From contig NZ_CP029289.2 in NCBI RefSeq assembly GCF_003201835.2, positions 1,240,001 to 1,304,000 on the forward strand: a DNA stretch of 64,000 bases, written 5' to 3'. The position numbers and the translations under genes were made by a program. The notes beneath the pieces were generated by a model that was not told the origin of the DNA, searched no databases, and worked only from the letters and a program-made list of their open reading frames with translations. Each line of letters starts with the position of its first letter. Position 1 is the stretch's first letter. The DNA comes from Acidianus brierleyi (GTDB lineage: Archaea > Thermoproteota > Thermoprotei_A > Sulfolobales > Sulfolobaceae). This document shows positions 48,543-60,550 of the stretch, piece by piece.

Positions 48543-49637
48543 ATGAGCATAATTGTAATTGGAGCAGGAGGACATGGATTAAGTCTAGTATATCACCTAT
48601 ATAAAAAAGGTATTAGTGATATTATCCTAATAGAAAAAAACAGAATAGGATACGGGTCCAGCGGTAGAAATGCTAGTAGATTTAGATATCATTTCAATAG
48701 TAAAGAAAATGTTAATTTTGCAATAGAGGGAATAAGATTTCTTATAAGAGAATCTAAGGAAATGAAATATAATCCATTATTGCTTAAAACTGGATATTTA
48801 TGGTTACTAGATAATGAGAACATAGACATTTTTAGGAAGCTAGATAAAACGTGGTCGTCTTTAGGTGTTGGAGGTAAATTTATGGATTGCAATAATTTTG
48901 ATTTTCTTAAATATGGTGAGACGTGTTACTTTGCCCCTCAAGACGGATCATTTCATCATGATTATATTTTATATAGCTATTTTGAGGTTATAAAAGATAA
49001 AATTAAGATTATTTATGACGAAGTAGAAAAAATATTAGTAGACGATAAAGTAAGAGGCGTAAAGTTAAAGAGTAATAAAATAATAGATGGTGATATTGTA
49101 GCAGTAACAGCTGGTGCCTGGAGTTCATTACTTATTAACGACGTTCCAATATATCCAGAAAAAAAAGAAATATATATCACGGAAAATATAAAATTCAAAG
49201 TTAAGCCGTTAGTTATAGACACCAATCATGAAATCTATTTGTCTCAAACTTTAAAAGGAGAAATTATAGGCGGTATAGAGGATAAAAAGGACTATTCATT
49301 TTATCCATTTACGATATCTTTGGAAAATACAATTAAATTTCTAAAAGGGGTAAGAAATCTAATAAAAGGAACAGAAGGAATAGGAATACTCAGAGGATGG
49401 AGTGGATATTATGAAATGACTCCAGATCATTCACATATAATGGGATATTCAAATAATTGGCCTGATGGTCTTTATATAGACGCAGGATACAGTGGACATG
49501 GAATGATGTTTTCGCCTTTTTCCGGTAAAATTATGGCTGACCTAATAGCAGATAATATAAAATCTAAATTTATTAATATTTTCTCCCCTGATAGATTTAA
49601 AAATAATCAACTAATACAAGAAAATATGGTAATCTAA
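48543..49637 (+). CDS. Flavin dehydrogenase beta subunit (DAO family)
   Basis: About 364 residues starting MSIIVIGAGGHGLSLVYHL, then EKNRIGYGSSGRNASRFRYH where FAD is usually held. GILRGWSGYYEMTPDHSHIMG and YIDAGYSGHGMMFSPFSG near the end are typical of sarcosine oxidase beta/D-amino-acid oxidase proteins. It oxidises a secondary or primary amine and passes electrons to the alpha subunit. An upstream GTG (48534) is the other possible start. Confidence 0.82.
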   Translation: MSIIVIGAGGHGLSLVYHLYKKGISDIILIEKNRIGYGSSGRNASRFRYHFNSKENVNFAIEGIRFLIRESKEMKYNPLLLKTGYLWLLDNENIDIFRKLDKTWSSLGVGGKFMDCNNFDFLKYGETCYFAPQDGSFHHDYILYSYFEVIKDKIKIIYDEVEKILVDDKVRGVKLKSNKIIDGDIVAVTAGAWSSLLINDVPIYPEKKEIYITENIKFKVKPLVIDTNHEIYLSQTLKGEIIGGIEDKKDYSFYPFTISLENTIKFLKGVRNLIKGTEGIGILRGWSGYYEMTPDHSHIMGYSNNWPDGLYIDAGYSGHGMMFSPFSGKIMADLIADNIKSKFINIFSPDRFKNNQLIQENMVI

Positions 49638-50617
49638 GGAAGACTAAAAGCATTTCTCTTTAATTTATCTCTAATATATTTAGCTAATTCTTTCGAGTAA
49701 CCGTTTCTTCCTCCATCTGTAATAATAGTTTTTGCAGGCGAATTATCAACATAATATATAGTCTCATCAAAATCTCCATGATCACTAAACGCTACTACAA
49801 AAGTTTTATTATCCAGCTTCCTTATAGGAACGCTAAATTGCCAACCAGATAATAGAAAATTGGTAAAATCACTACTACGTTTTTTAAACTCATTAAAATG
49901 TCTAAATTCTATATACCAACCATCTTTTATTATATCTTTACTCTCTTCATCTTTTATATTAAATATATCATCTATTTTTTCGCCATATTTTTTAGCTACT
50001 TTAGTTATTTCGAATATTTTTCCCTCTGCTAAAAAAGGAGCATCTATACCAGACTTTCTAAGGAATTTCATAACTTCTTGAATCTTACCATGATATGCAT
50101 AAATTCTAACTGGACCATTTATTAATGAATCTCTGATATAGTCTGGAAATAAGTATTCCATTTCCTGTTTAAATGGTCGTCTAAATTCCGGTTTACCATA
50201 TGTAGAGTCCAAAATTAGAATATCAGAATCTAAAATTGGTGTCCCGCTACCTGGATTTTTAAAATCGCTAGTATATCCAACACTTGTTCCATCTTTTAAT
50301 TTTATATATACTTGTGCAGACCCTAAAATATGTTCTGCAGGTTTTAAAGAAATAGATTCTCCTTCCATGTCTAAACTTAAATTATATTTTAGACCGAATT
50401 TTTTCTTAAGCGGAATTTTATATCCTAAAATTTCCAATACATCTAAAGTTTGAGGCGTAGCTATAATACCTAAACATTCGTTTATACTTTTTGAAAGACC
50501 TAATATATGATCAGCATGAAAATGGCTTACAACCCTAAAATTTCTTTTTGAATGACCGTCTATGGTAAAATTCTTACCTACTATTATTGCTCCTCCACGC
50601 TCTATTTCTATGCTCAT
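49634..50617 (-). CDS. MBL-fold exonuclease, ligase-associated type
   Basis: About 327 residues from ATG 50617. HFHADHILGL is the metallo-beta-lactamase metal motif; EHILGSAQVYI, YTSDF and IVAFSDHGDFDE-like VVAFSDHGDF supply further ligands, followed by a KTIITDGG end. It resembles the archaeal mRNA 3'-end-processing-like / DNA-ligase-associated nuclease group. It is encoded directly downstream of DNA ligase (30-bp gap to the ORF end), which supports a DNA repair role. Confidence 0.78.
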   Translation of the reverse strand: MSIEIERGGAIIVGKNFTIDGHSKRNFRVVSHFHADHILGLSKSINECLGIIATPQTLDVLEILGYKIPLKKKFGLKYNLSLDMEGESISLKPAEHILGSAQVYIKLKDGTSVGYTSDFKNPGSGTPILDSDILILDSTYGKPEFRRPFKQEMEYLFPDYIRDSLINGPVRIYAYHGKIQEVMKFLRKSGIDAPFLAEGKIFEITKVAKKYGEKIDDIFNIKDEESKDIIKDGWYIEFRHFNEFKKRSSDFTNFLLSGWQFSVPIRKLDNKTFVVAFSDHGDFDETIYYVDNSPAKTIITDGGRNGYSKELAKYIRDKLKRNAFSLP

Positions 50618-50647
50618 ATTAAAATACATCTTACATAGTCCCTATTA

Positions 50648-52444
<1,797 letters not shown>

Positions 52445-52629
52445 AAAAATATCTATTATACAAGCATTATTAATATATTCGGTGATGAAAAAAGGCAAAA
52501 GGAGGAGATGACTTATCAGAGTTACTCTGATTTTAATTTTTCAATGATATAGAATATATTTACATATAATTACCCATTTTATAAAATGCAAAAAGGTCTT
52601 AAAATGGTACATTTGAATAAAATACTCAT

Positions 52630-53169
52630 ATGATTTTAGGAGATAGAGATCTAAAATATTATCTAGAAAAGGGATGGATAATAATAGATCCTCTAAATTC
52701 AGATAGTATAAGAGAAAATGGTGTTGATCTAAGAGTAGGAGATCAGATAGCTAGATTTAAGAATACAAATAAAATCTTTACATTAGACGAAAATGATATA
52801 AACGAGTTCTTTATAATTGAAAAGGGTACAGAATTTATAATAAATCCTCAAGAACACGTATTACTAACTACAAAAGAAATGATCAAACTGCCAAGTGATG
52901 TTATGGCCTTTGTAAATATGAGATCGTCTTTTGCAAGACTAGGACTTTTTGTTCCTCCTACTATTGTAGACGCTGGATTCGAAGGTCAAGTTACAATAGA
53001 AGTACTTGGCTCTGCCTTTCCGATAAAAATAAAGGAGGGAACACGTTTTATACATCTTATATTTGCCAAAACATTAACTCCTGTAGAGAATCCATATCAT
53101 GGAAAATACCAGGGACAAAAAGGAGTTACCTTAGCTAGATTTAATTTGCAAGCATCTTCCAACTTTTAG
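52630..53169 (+). CDS. dcd: dCTP deaminase
   Basis: 179 residues. MILGDRDLKYYLEKGWI, GVDLRVGDQIARF, VNMRSSFARLGLFVPP and IVDAGFEGQVTIEVLG, the last with the catalytic glutamate. It turns dCTP into dUTP for thymidylate synthesis. Convergent overlap of 29 nt with the next gene. Confidence 0.93.
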   Translation: MILGDRDLKYYLEKGWIIIDPLNSDSIRENGVDLRVGDQIARFKNTNKIFTLDENDINEFFIIEKGTEFIINPQEHVLLTTKEMIKLPSDVMAFVNMRSSFARLGLFVPPTIVDAGFEGQVTIEVLGSAFPIKIKEGTRFIHLIFAKTLTPVENPYHGKYQGQKGVTLARFNLQASSNF

Positions 53170-53812
53170 TGGAATTATCAAAATATACTGCTCCTGCGCT
53201 TCTAAGTTTCTGGAAAAGCTTATATTCTGTCCTATTTAGAAATTTTTGAGCATCTACATCGTCTGCTGTATGAATATCATTTAATTTTTTTGAAAATTCC
53301 TCAAAAAACTTGGGATCTAGACCTATTCTTTCCTTTTCTGTGTAAACAATTTTGGCTCCTTGCTTCTCTAATTTTTCAAAAAATAAGTCGGGATTCTTTA
53401 GTTTTACTTCGCTTTCATATATGGCACCTTGGTCTCTTAAATAATCTATAGCAGTTTTTTTCTCTCTTTGTTCCTTTTGTTCGTTTCTATAAATAGGTTC
53501 CTTCCTAGGCTTAGATTCATTTTCCACACTTTTAGTTTCTATATTTTCTATTTTTTCAGAAATTTCTGCAATCTTTCTTTTTAAATCTTCTACTTCAGCA
53601 GTAAATGGATTTACCATATCTTGCACTTTTCGCTCTATTTTTCTCACTATATCATCTACATTGGAAATCTGGGTTGGTTGAGACGATGAATTGGATGAAT
53701 AAAATATACGTGACTTAACATAATCTGAAAGTAAAGCATAACCTTCTCTTCTAGCCTCTTCTTCTAGTTTAGAATACTCTTCGTCTGTAAACTTAAGAAT
53801 TAATACCCTCAT
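53141..53812 (-). CDS. Ribbon-helix-helix / coiled-coil protein
   Basis: 223 residues. Residues 1-35 (VLILKFTDEEYSKLEEEARR) look like a CopG-type N-terminal strand plus helix. Residues 50-125 form a charged coiled coil. A conserved-looking C-terminal part (about 130-223) has two similar helical stretches (AIDYLRDQGAIYESE and EYKLFQKLRSAGAVYFD), which may be an internal repeat. Probably nucleic-acid binding; function unknown. Confidence 0.6.
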   Translation of the reverse strand: MRVLILKFTDEEYSKLEEEARREGYALLSDYVKSRIFYSSNSSSQPTQISNVDDIVRKIERKVQDMVNPFTAEVEDLKRKIAEISEKIENIETKSVENESKPRKEPIYRNEQKEQREKKTAIDYLRDQGAIYESEVKLKNPDLFFEKLEKQGAKIVYTEKERIGLDPKFFEEFSKKLNDIHTADDVDAQKFLNRTEYKLFQKLRSAGAVYFDNSTKSWKMLAN

Positions 53813-53867
53813 GTACCAAAAAAATTATGCTTAAACCAATTTAAACTTATTGAAAAATAAGACCTTA

Positions 53868-54569
<702 letters not shown>

Positions 54570-54634
54570 ACTTAGTTCACTCTATAACTCTTTACTTCCT
54601 AACCTAAAAAGTTATTATCTAAATATATTTAGAC

Positions 54635-55294
54635 CTAGCTTATTTCTTCTAAAAGTTTACATTTAACCTCAGAAGGTTTTATCATAACTACTTCAGATCC
54701 TGGATCTAATTCTCTAAATATTATCCCATGAAATTTCTTAACTTTGACGTTTTCGTCAAGCCAACAATCTGGTGTTAAACCTGCCTTTAGGCATGTCTCT
54801 GCCAAAAATGTCTCAGAATCCCAACAATATTCCATTGCTACTTGAGGTAAAAGTAAACCAGAATGAAATATCCCTTTTTCAATAATTAAACCGTCTTCTC
54901 CTACAGTTACTAACTTAGGCAAATCTTTTTTTGTTCCAGATATTTCTTCTGGTTTAGTTAAAACTGTAACTTCTATAATTACATTTTTGAACTCTCCTTT
55001 AGTTAATGGCGAAAATCTAGGATCAGAAAAAGCTGCAGCTATAGCAGCATTAGCTACTATATCTTTAATAGGCGCTACTGCTTCCACATAACCTATGCAT
55101 CCCCTAAGAGAATATTTATTGCCAGTTTTAGTTTCCAACGTAACAAATGCCAGACCTTTCTTATTAATTATATCGTCGAATATATCTTCTTTGTCTTTAA
55201 GTAGCCCTAGCTTCAGCATTATTGCTTGTCTTGCTATTTTTACTAGTTTCTTTCCCTCCTCTAGACTCAGATCTTCTATTTTTACTAAGCTCAT
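54635..55294 (-). CDS. AMMECR1-domain protein
   Basis: 219 residues. LRGCIGYVEAVAPIKDIV and AAFSDPRFSPLTKGE are the family hallmarks, and LLLPQVAMEYCWDSETFL follows. Members are conserved from archaea to human, with an unknown reaction. The start overlaps the C-terminus of the Mut7-C gene by 98 nt, which is unusual. Confidence 0.9.
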   Translation of the reverse strand: MSLVKIEDLSLEEGKKLVKIARQAIMLKLGLLKDKEDIFDDIINKKGLAFVTLETKTGNKYSLRGCIGYVEAVAPIKDIVANAAIAAAFSDPRFSPLTKGEFKNVIIEVTVLTKPEEISGTKKDLPKLVTVGEDGLIIEKGIFHSGLLLPQVAMEYCWDSETFLAETCLKAGLTPDCWLDENVKVKKFHGIIFRELDPGSEVVMIKPSEVKCKLLEEIS

Positions 55295-55736
55295 TATCTT
55301 CTATTTTACTTCTAGCTTTAATAAGAATCTCTTCTATAGATTTCCAGTGTTTTCCTTTCCAGTACTCTTTTCTACACCTTGTACATTGCCACTTATTTTC
55401 TCCAGTTTTTAGTAATATTCCATTACATTCGGCACATCTTGTAGCCTCTATGTTAACATGTAAATCTATTTTGTATTTTTTTGACATTTGAGCCAATATA
55501 TCAATAAGATCATAATCTGGATCCACAAAGAAGCACTGTAAGTTCTTCTTTTTGGCTCTATTGCATAATCCTCTATCTCTCGTAATGATTATTCTATTCT
55601 GCTCCTGAGAAATCTTAATTATCTTCCAATCCTCATACGAATTATCATATAACGTATCATAACCCAATATTCTAAGCCACCTAGCAAGACGGCCTAACAT
55701 AGCATCTACAATAAACTTTTGTATAGGCATTGTCAA
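55197..55736 (-). CDS. Mut7-C RNase-domain protein
   Basis: 179 residues. FIVDAMLGRLARWLRILGYD and IIITRDRGLCNRAKKKN form the PIN-like nuclease core (about 6-85), followed by a zinc ribbon CAECNG...CTRCRK (about 105-130). The last 45 residues are polar and low in complexity and lie within the AMMECR1 overlap. Acts probably as an RNase. Confidence 0.82.
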   Translation of the reverse strand: MTMPIQKFIVDAMLGRLARWLRILGYDTLYDNSYEDWKIIKISQEQNRIIITRDRGLCNRAKKKNLQCFFVDPDYDLIDILAQMSKKYKIDLHVNIEATRCAECNGILLKTGENKWQCTRCRKEYWKGKHWKSIEEILIKARSKIEDNELSKNRRSESRGGKETSKNSKTSNNAEARAT

Positions 55737-55981
55737 ACTAAAATATTATACACCGTAACAAGTATTAAAAACCATGCAACAAAAAGAGTTAATGTACCCT
55801 TACCAAAAATTAACCACTTTTTACTTGGCTTAAATAAAACAATAATCAAAGCAACACTTATTATATATCCAATTAAAATCGCTATACCAGAGATAAAAAA
55901 TGAACCTAAAAATGGGGAAAAACTTCCTATTATTAAACCTATTATACCTCTCATCAATAATATTTTATCTTCTTGATCCAC
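55733..55981 (-). CDS. Small membrane protein
   Basis: 82 residues with three hydrophobic segments. It overlaps the Mut7-C start by 4 nt and begins 19 bp from the divergent arNEMF gene. No known motif. Confidence 0.6.
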   Translation of the reverse strand: MDQEDKILLMRGIIGLIIGSFSPFLGSFFISGIAILIGYIISVALIIVLFKPSKKWLIFGKGTLTLFVAWFLILVTVYNILV

Positions 55982-56000
55982 ATATCAATATGTAAATGTC

Positions 56001-57821
56001 ATGGCTTTAAAGTTAACAAGAAAAAATTCTATGACATATTTTGATTTATTGGCATGGATAGTAGAGAATTCCAATCAAATCAATTGCAGAATAGATAACA
56101 TATATTCTACTGCAATACACAATTTATTTATTTTCAAATTACATTGTAGCTCTTCTACTAAAGATCTTATAATTGAACCAGGAAAAAGAATACACTTTAG
56201 TAAATACGATAGAGAAAAAATATTTGACACAAAAGCCAGAATATTAAGAGAACTAATAAGAGATAGTATAATTAAAAAAGTAGAAATTTTAGATGAAGAA
56301 AGAATAATTAGGCTAGAACTTAGTAATGATAAAGTCGTCTATGTTGAACTTTTACCTAGAGGATTATTAGTAATTACTGATATAAACAATAAGATATTAT
56401 TTTCTACTGAATATAAAGAATTCAAAGATAGAATAATTAAACCTGGATCCATTTATACTGCACCGCCTAAAATACAAATAAATAAAGAAGATTTAGAAAA
56501 AAATATTAAAAAAGGAAATATATCAAAAATTTTAGGAGTACCACAAGAAATAGTAACAGCATTAGATATAAAGATATCATCGATAGAGAATTTAGAGGAG
56601 GCTAAAGAAAGAATAAATAAACTTATTGACGAAATAAAAAGTGGTAAAATTCAGCCTTGTGTAAGTAATACTAATGTCATGCCAATAGAATTTAATGGAT
56701 GTGAAAAAAGAGCTAGTTTTAATGATGCGTTAGACGATTATTTTACAAATTTAGAAAAAGAGGAGACAAGTATAAAAAGATCTGAAAAAATAGAAGAAGA
56801 AAAAAAGAAGCTTGAAATAACAATTTCTCAAGTTGCTCAGGCAATTGAAGAGGATAGGAAAAAAGAAGAAGAACTACGAAAAATTGGTAAAATAATAATG
56901 GAAAACTATGATAAGATCGAAAAAGAAATAGAAAGAAATACAAAAAGATTTACTATAAATATAAATAATGTGGAAATTGAATTAGATCCAAAGATTTCAG
57001 TTTTAAAAAACGCATCAAAATATTTTGATGAAGCTAAAATATATTCTCAGAAGGCTAAAAAAGCAGAAGAAACTCTAGAAAGTTTAAAGAAAAAATTATC
57101 AGATATTAATAGCCAGATAGAGAAAAAAAACGAAGAATCTGCGTCGATTTTCAAAAAAAGGGAGTGGTATGAAAAATATAGATGGGCATTTACTAGAAAC
57201 GGCTATCTTGTAATAGCTGGGAAAGATCAGGATCAGAATGAGAGTCTAGTTAGAAAGCTTCTTGATGAAAAAGATATATTTATGCACGCCAATATTCAAG
57301 GTGCATCAGCAACTATAATTAAAAATCCAGTAAATATAGATGAAAGCGATCTTAAAGACGCTGCTCTAATAGCAGCGTGCTATTCTAAAGCTTGGAAAAT
57401 TGGATTAGGCGCAGTTGATGTATTCTGGGTTTATGGAAATCAAGTATCTAAATCACCACCAACTGGAGAATATTTACCTAAAGGATCGTTTATGATATAT
57501 GGAAAGAAAAATTTTATAAATAGTGTAAAACTGGAATTGGCTATAGGAATATGTAGAAACGATAATATTTTTAACATAGTAGTAGGTTCGGAAGATGTAA
57601 TTTCGCAAAAATGTAAAATCTATGCTTTACTTATACCAGGAAATGAAGATCCTTCTAAAATTTCAGAAAGATTGGCAAAGATATTTTCTAAGAAACTTTC
57701 TCTAAGTTCTAAATTATTACAGTCTGAAATCTCTAAACTATTGCCTGGCAAATGTACTATAAGAAAAATAGAAGAAGCTAAAGACAAATCCGAAACTTCA
57801 TTAAGCAATAATAACCCATGA
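56001..57821 (+). CDS. Rqc2/NEMF homologue (arNEMF)
   Basis: 606 residues: NFACT-N (about 10-190; MTYFDLLAWIVEN, VELLPRGLLVITD), long coiled coil (about 245-385), and NFACT-R (about 390-500; KYRWAFTRNGYLVIAGKDQ, DIFMHANIQGASATIIKN). The family binds obstructed large ribosomal subunits and directs C-terminal tailing of stalled chains. An ATG at 56031 is a possible alternative start. Confidence 0.9.
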   Translation: MALKLTRKNSMTYFDLLAWIVENSNQINCRIDNIYSTAIHNLFIFKLHCSSSTKDLIIEPGKRIHFSKYDREKIFDTKARILRELIRDSIIKKVEILDEERIIRLELSNDKVVYVELLPRGLLVITDINNKILFSTEYKEFKDRIIKPGSIYTAPPKIQINKEDLEKNIKKGNISKILGVPQEIVTALDIKISSIENLEEAKERINKLIDEIKSGKIQPCVSNTNVMPIEFNGCEKRASFNDALDDYFTNLEKEETSIKRSEKIEEEKKKLEITISQVAQAIEEDRKKEEELRKIGKIIMENYDKIEKEIERNTKRFTININNVEIELDPKISVLKNASKYFDEAKIYSQKAKKAEETLESLKKKLSDINSQIEKKNEESASIFKKREWYEKYRWAFTRNGYLVIAGKDQDQNESLVRKLLDEKDIFMHANIQGASATIIKNPVNIDESDLKDAALIAACYSKAWKIGLGAVDVFWVYGNQVSKSPPTGEYLPKGSFMIYGKKNFINSVKLELAIGICRNDNIFNIVVGSEDVISQKCKIYALLIPGNEDPSKISERLAKIFSKKLSLSSKLLQSEISKLLPGKCTIRKIEEAKDKSETSLSNNNP

Positions 57822-57845
57822 TAAAATATTAATAATATAGACATT

Positions 57846-58709
57846 ATGCCCGTAAGCTCTTTAGCCGAAAAGACTTCCTTAGTTTCTTCCTCAGAATATA
57901 TTATTTTAAAAACGTTACTTCAGTTTAGAGATCAATTTGAAGCTGTTCCGCAATCTTTTCTGGCTAGGCAAATAAATTTTAGACCTAAAGAAATGCAGAT
58001 TTCATTACTAAAATTAATAGATTTAGGTTTGATAAACTATGAAAAACTAGGAGGAGAAATCTCTTATAGAATAAACTTTTCTGGTTTAGATACTATAGCA
58101 ATTAAAAACTTATATATTAAAAATATCCTGAAAACATTAGGAGAAAAAATAGGAGAAGGAAAAGAAAGTGTAGTATATTATGGATATGATTTTAATGATA
58201 ATACGTTAGCAATAAAGTTCCATAGAATAGGTAAAAGTAGTTATAAAAAAGCTAGAATATTACGTGGTTATACCGAACGAAAAAGTTGGATTACCATAAC
58301 ATTAGATAACGCAAAAAGAGAATTTGATGCACTAAAATGCATACATGATAATTCAGGATATGTACCTAAACCTATAGCAACTGAATATAATGCAGTAGTA
58401 ACAGAATTTATAGAAGGAACTTTACTAAATAATTATGAATTGAAAGATCCTAATAAGGCGCTAAATAGTATCCTTGGAACGTTAAGAATAGCGTATAATT
58501 ATTGCGGTAAAATGATACATGGAGACCTCAGCCCTTATAACATACTTGTAGATAACGATGAAAATGTATATATAATAGATTGGCCACAGTGGAAGGTCGA
58601 TGATCACGTATTACTAAATAGAGATTTACAAAACATTTTATACTATTTCTCTAAAAAATACAATATAGAATCAGATTTCGATAAAATTATGAAATATATA
58701 AGGGGATAA
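57846..58709 (+). CDS. rio2: Rio2 atypical protein kinase
   Basis: 287 residues: N-terminal winged helix (about 15-85), then the RIO kinase with GEGKESVVYYG, LAIKFHRIG, HGDLSPYNILV and VYIIDWPQW. Rio2 helps small-subunit maturation. It lies 24 bp after the arNEMF gene and 2 bp before DUF460. Confidence 0.94.
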   Translation: MPVSSLAEKTSLVSSSEYIILKTLLQFRDQFEAVPQSFLARQINFRPKEMQISLLKLIDLGLINYEKLGGEISYRINFSGLDTIAIKNLYIKNILKTLGEKIGEGKESVVYYGYDFNDNTLAIKFHRIGKSSYKKARILRGYTERKSWITITLDNAKREFDALKCIHDNSGYVPKPIATEYNAVVTEFIEGTLLNNYELKDPNKALNSILGTLRIAYNYCGKMIHGDLSPYNILVDNDENVYIIDWPQWKVDDHVLLNRDLQNILYYFSKKYNIESDFDKIMKYIRG

Positions 58710-58711
58710 AA

Positions 58712-60550
58712 ATGGGGAAAATTCTTGGTATAGATATTGAACCTAAGAATAGTCCTTTATCATTGTCACAAACTAAGTATTCGATAGTGGTAATAGATGA
58801 TAAGGGAAATATAGTTGAAAAAATGGATAATTGCCCGTTAAGTAGAATAATAAGACTAGCATGGGAACAAGAAATTTCTGTAATAGCAACAGATAATATT
58901 TATGAATTAGGCAGTAATGATAGGGAAATTATCAAAGCTATAAGTTTACTTCCAGATAATGTAGAAGTAGTGCAAGTAACCTATGTAGATGGAGAATTTA
59001 AAGATATAAGAGACGTAGCAAAAAATTATGGAATAGATATACAAGGAAAGCCTAATTCTACAAAAACAGCTTATCTAGCAGCAATTCTAGCTCTTAAAGG
59101 AGCCGGGACTAAAATAAAATTAATCGAAAATAAAACTAAAATCGTTATATCAAGAGGAAGGCATCTAGGTCCTGGAGGGATGAGTTCTAACAGATATAAG
59201 AGACATATTAGAGGACTGCTCTTAAGAGTATTTAAACAAGTTAAGGAGTCATTAGATAAAAACAATATTGATTATGATGTAATAGTTAAGAGAACTAAAT
59301 CTGGAATTGAAAATGCTACATTCATAGTTTATGCACCACGAGAAAGTCTTTTTGGAATTGTTAAGAAAATGAAGGGACATGATCTTAATTTAGAAATAAG
59401 GCCAGTATATAAGACAAAAATAGAATTCGGAGATAAAAAAACTAGTAATCTAAAGCCTTTAATAGTAGGGATTGACCCAGGGTTAGAAGTAGGGATTTCT
59501 GCCATAGATCTATATGGAAACCCTGTTTTATTAACTAGTAGACGTAGTATAGATAGAGAAGATATAATTACATTACTACGAGAAAAAGGTTCACCAGTAC
59601 TTTTAGCTACAGACGTCAATCCTTTACCAGACGCAGTGAAAAAACTTTCAGCTGCACTAAAAGCTAAAGTCTATATTCCAGAAAAATCTCTCAGTGTAGA
59701 TGAAAAACAACAATTACTTAATGAATATTGTGATAGATTTAGTCTTAATATTAGCGATCCTCATATAAGAGACTCCTTAGGAGCAGCATTAAAGGCATAT
59801 AAAGATCTAGAAAAGAAACTACGACAAAGCGATAGTGTGATAAGAAGATTTGAGATAGATATAAACGAAGATAAGGTTTTTAAGTGTATAATGGATGGAA
59901 ATACAATAGCAGAATGTATAGAAAGGGAAATAGAAAATAAGTTAGAAAGTAAAACCGAGACAAAATTATCTTATGTTAGAAATCAAAATGCCGTAGATGA
60001 TAATGTATATAAACACTACGAATATGAAAATAGTTTACTTAAACATGAGATAAACAGATTACGATCTCTAACTAGACAATTGTTTAAAGAAAAAGCTGAA
60101 TTGGAAAAAAGAATAGAAGAAATAAAATTGGATTACAGATCAGAAGTGCAACGAGATAGGAAAATATATGAATTAAATAATATTTTGGAACAAAAAAGCA
60201 AAATTATTGAGAAATTACAAAATGAAAATTCAAAATTAAATATTAAAAATGAAAAATTAAATATGCTTATATATGATATCCTTAGAGACAAAGTAAAGAT
60301 AATAAATAATAACTCTCCTTTAATTACAGTTAAAAATGGAAAATTATTCGTTTTTGATGAGGAAATCAATGATGATATAGTATTGTACATAGACAGCGAT
60401 TTTGCAATAGTAGATCCTTCTTTATTAAACGATATTTATATATTAAACAAAGAAAAAGAAATAGAACGAACAATAAATATAGATGGAATTAAAAAAATAA
60501 TTGAGAACTATAGAAATATTAGGTCAAAAGAGCATAACTTTTCCGTCTAA
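58712..60550 (+). CDS. DUF460 protein with RNase-H-like domains
   Basis: 612 residues. GKILGIDIEPKNSP and LIVGIDPGLEVGISAIDLYG are two RNase-H-like starts, with HLGPGGMSSNRYKRH between them. A long charged coiled coil follows (about 435-530) and a beta-rich end. The family is nearly always linked to ribosome-related genes in archaea, as here behind Rio2. Its reaction is unknown. Confidence 0.85.
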   Translation: MGKILGIDIEPKNSPLSLSQTKYSIVVIDDKGNIVEKMDNCPLSRIIRLAWEQEISVIATDNIYELGSNDREIIKAISLLPDNVEVVQVTYVDGEFKDIRDVAKNYGIDIQGKPNSTKTAYLAAILALKGAGTKIKLIENKTKIVISRGRHLGPGGMSSNRYKRHIRGLLLRVFKQVKESLDKNNIDYDVIVKRTKSGIENATFIVYAPRESLFGIVKKMKGHDLNLEIRPVYKTKIEFGDKKTSNLKPLIVGIDPGLEVGISAIDLYGNPVLLTSRRSIDREDIITLLREKGSPVLLATDVNPLPDAVKKLSAALKAKVYIPEKSLSVDEKQQLLNEYCDRFSLNISDPHIRDSLGAALKAYKDLEKKLRQSDSVIRRFEIDINEDKVFKCIMDGNTIAECIEREIENKLESKTETKLSYVRNQNAVDDNVYKHYEYENSLLKHEINRLRSLTRQLFKEKAELEKRIEEIKLDYRSEVQRDRKIYELNNILEQKSKIIEKLQNENSKLNIKNEKLNMLIYDILRDKVKIINNNSPLITVKNGKLFVFDEEINDDIVLYIDSDFAIVDPSLLNDIYILNKEKEIERTINIDGIKKIIENYRNIRSKEHNFSV

